Positions 6,177 through 6,569 of a stretch of 6,569 nucleotides of DNA are shown one piece after another. Position 1 is the first letter of the stretch; each line of letters starts with the position of its first letter. The stretch is from NCBI GenBank assembly GCA_016869695.1, contig VGDN01000061.1:1-6569 (forward strand), given 5' to 3'. Source of the stretch: Alphaproteobacteria bacterium (lineage in GTDB: Bacteria > Pseudomonadota > Alphaproteobacteria > Rickettsiales > UBA1997). The notes beneath the pieces are model-generated. The model saw only the letters and a list, made by a program, of their open reading frames with translations. It ran no database searches and was not told the origin of the DNA. A program made the position numbers and the translations under genes.

Positions 6177-6202
6177 AGATTTTGCGCCTAGGCACAAAAT
6201 CT
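6177..6202. repeat. 26-bp near-perfect palindrome upstream of deaD
   Basis: Twelve-nt arms AGATTTTGCGCC and GGCACAAAATCT around a central TA; only one base pair (C at 6185 against A at 6194) breaks the symmetry. It is centred about 50 bp upstream of the candidate deaD -35 box. Its symmetry and near-zero loop suit a dimeric DNA-binding protein site or a cruciform as well as an RNA hairpin. No T-run follows on either strand, so a simple terminator is unlikely. Confidence 0.6.
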
Positions 6203-6274
6203 CAACCACCCTCAACAAACCCGCTACAACAAAGACTTGATGGCAATTTTATTTTGCTTAATTTCTAGGTTTAA

Positions 6275-6356
6275 ATTCACGCGTTTTGGCTATTAACTCG
6301 TGAATCTGTTAGAAGAAAATGAATGATTCACTAGTTAATGGCCAAAACGCGTGAAT
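6275..6356. repeat. Nested inverted repeat: two 32-nt units, each with its own 7-bp terminal inverted repeats
   Basis: Left unit 6275-6306 and right unit 6325-6356 are inverted copies matching at 30 of 32 positions, separated by 18 nt. Each unit is itself bounded by short inverted ends (ATTCAC ... GTGAAT, extended by the flanking base on one side), so the region can fold as one long hairpin or as two small ones. Sequences containing TTTAAA flank both sides (6271-6275 and 6368-6373). It lies 32 bp downstream of the acetyltransferase stop and 207 bp upstream of deaD. It could mark the 3' end of the upstream transcript, a small mobile palindrome or a protein-binding array. I recognise no family. 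Confidence 0.7.
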
Positions 6357-6388
6357 CCTAAAATAAGTTTAAATCCAACAATCAGCAA

Positions 6389-6569
6389 TCAGGGGGCCAA
6401 TTTTCTATACAAAACATGCAGAGAAAATTTGTGATCTCTTGGTAATTTTGGATGAAAGAAATCGCCGTTTTCGTCACGAATCATTCCGATTTTTTTCATT
6501 ACATTTTGCGAAGATTCATTGTCCGGAACCGTTAAGGATACGACCTCTTTTAGATGCAACTCTTCGAAG
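6389..6569 (-). CDS. GNAT-family N-acetyltransferase (RimJ/RimL-like), C-terminal end; cut by right edge
   Basis: An open minus-strand frame enters from the right edge and stops at TGA 6391-6389, giving 59 residues. Seen: the late GNAT motif VPDNESSQNVMKKIGM (14-29), which matches the Acetyltransf_3-type N..S..VM.K.GM signature near the acetyl-CoA pyrophosphate site, followed by DFFHPKLP and a closing HVLYR (51-55). This tail is typical of RimJ/RimL-like enzymes that acetylate small molecules or protein N-termini using acetyl-CoA. The catalytic core and start lie outside the window, so the substrate cannot be named. The reading frame is short but the motif order is convincing. Confidence 0.8.
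   Translation of the reverse strand, partial: FEELHLKEVVSLTVPDNESSQNVMKKIGMIRDENGDFFHPKLPRDHKFSLHVLYRKLAP

Noticed and set aside
6140..6250. Coding remnant on the plus strand upstream of deaD
   Set aside because: Only a short open stretch with no domain; it crosses the 26-bp palindrome and is closed by stops before the nested repeat.

Overview
The window looks like a chromosomal segment of an alphaproteobacterium. The evidence is a short N-terminally anchored c-type cytochrome of the CycM type, HemJ instead of HemG/HemY for heme synthesis, a 113-residue FdxA-type seven-iron ferredoxin, and A/T-leaning intergenic DNA carrying small palindromic repeats of the kind common in Rickettsiales-like genomes. 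Intact genes for PRPP synthase and methylenetetrahydrofolate reductase argue against a strongly reduced parasite such as Rickettsia itself. The placement rests on recognised protein families only; order and genus cannot be fixed from here.

Layout. (1) 1-1713, minus strand: a tightly packed set transcribed right to left, prs, then a membrane-anchored cytochrome c, then a prepilin peptidase cut by the left edge. Gaps are 2 bp and -4 bp (ATGA overlap). The cytochrome gene carries an apparent frameshift at a run of seven A's. (2) 1714-1921: a divergent intergenic region filled by a 147-bp symmetric composite repeat: a 29-bp-stem hairpin flanked on both sides, at the same 11-nt distance, by outward-facing heptad repeats. 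(3) 1922-2896, plus strand: hemJ and a VanX/DdpX-type D-Ala-D-Ala dipeptidase, abutting with 0 bp between stop and start. (4) 2893-3783, minus strand: metF, whose stop overlaps the dipeptidase stop in a shared TTAA. (5) 3813-4154, plus strand: fdxA, divergent from metF with only 29 bp between the start codons. (6) 4155-4399: a convergent intergenic region with a small bulged hairpin and a 31-bp-arm inverted repeat. (7) 4400-6067, minus strand: a DeaD/CsdA-type DEAD-box RNA helicase. (8) 6068-6388: its upstream region, with a probable promoter, a 26-bp near-perfect palindrome and an 82-bp nested inverted repeat. (9) 6389-6569, minus strand: the C-terminal end of a GNAT acetyltransferase, cut by the right edge.

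The genes are mostly housekeeping: PRPP supply, respiratory electron transfer, heme synthesis, peptidoglycan dipeptide turnover, one-carbon/methionine metabolism, low-potential electron transfer and RNA remodelling. I see no defence system, phage or transposase gene. The unusual content is non-coding: four unrelated palindromic elements in three intergenic regions, the A7 frameshift site in the cytochrome gene, and the absence of a recognisable Shine-Dalgarno sequence before any of the eight visible start codons.
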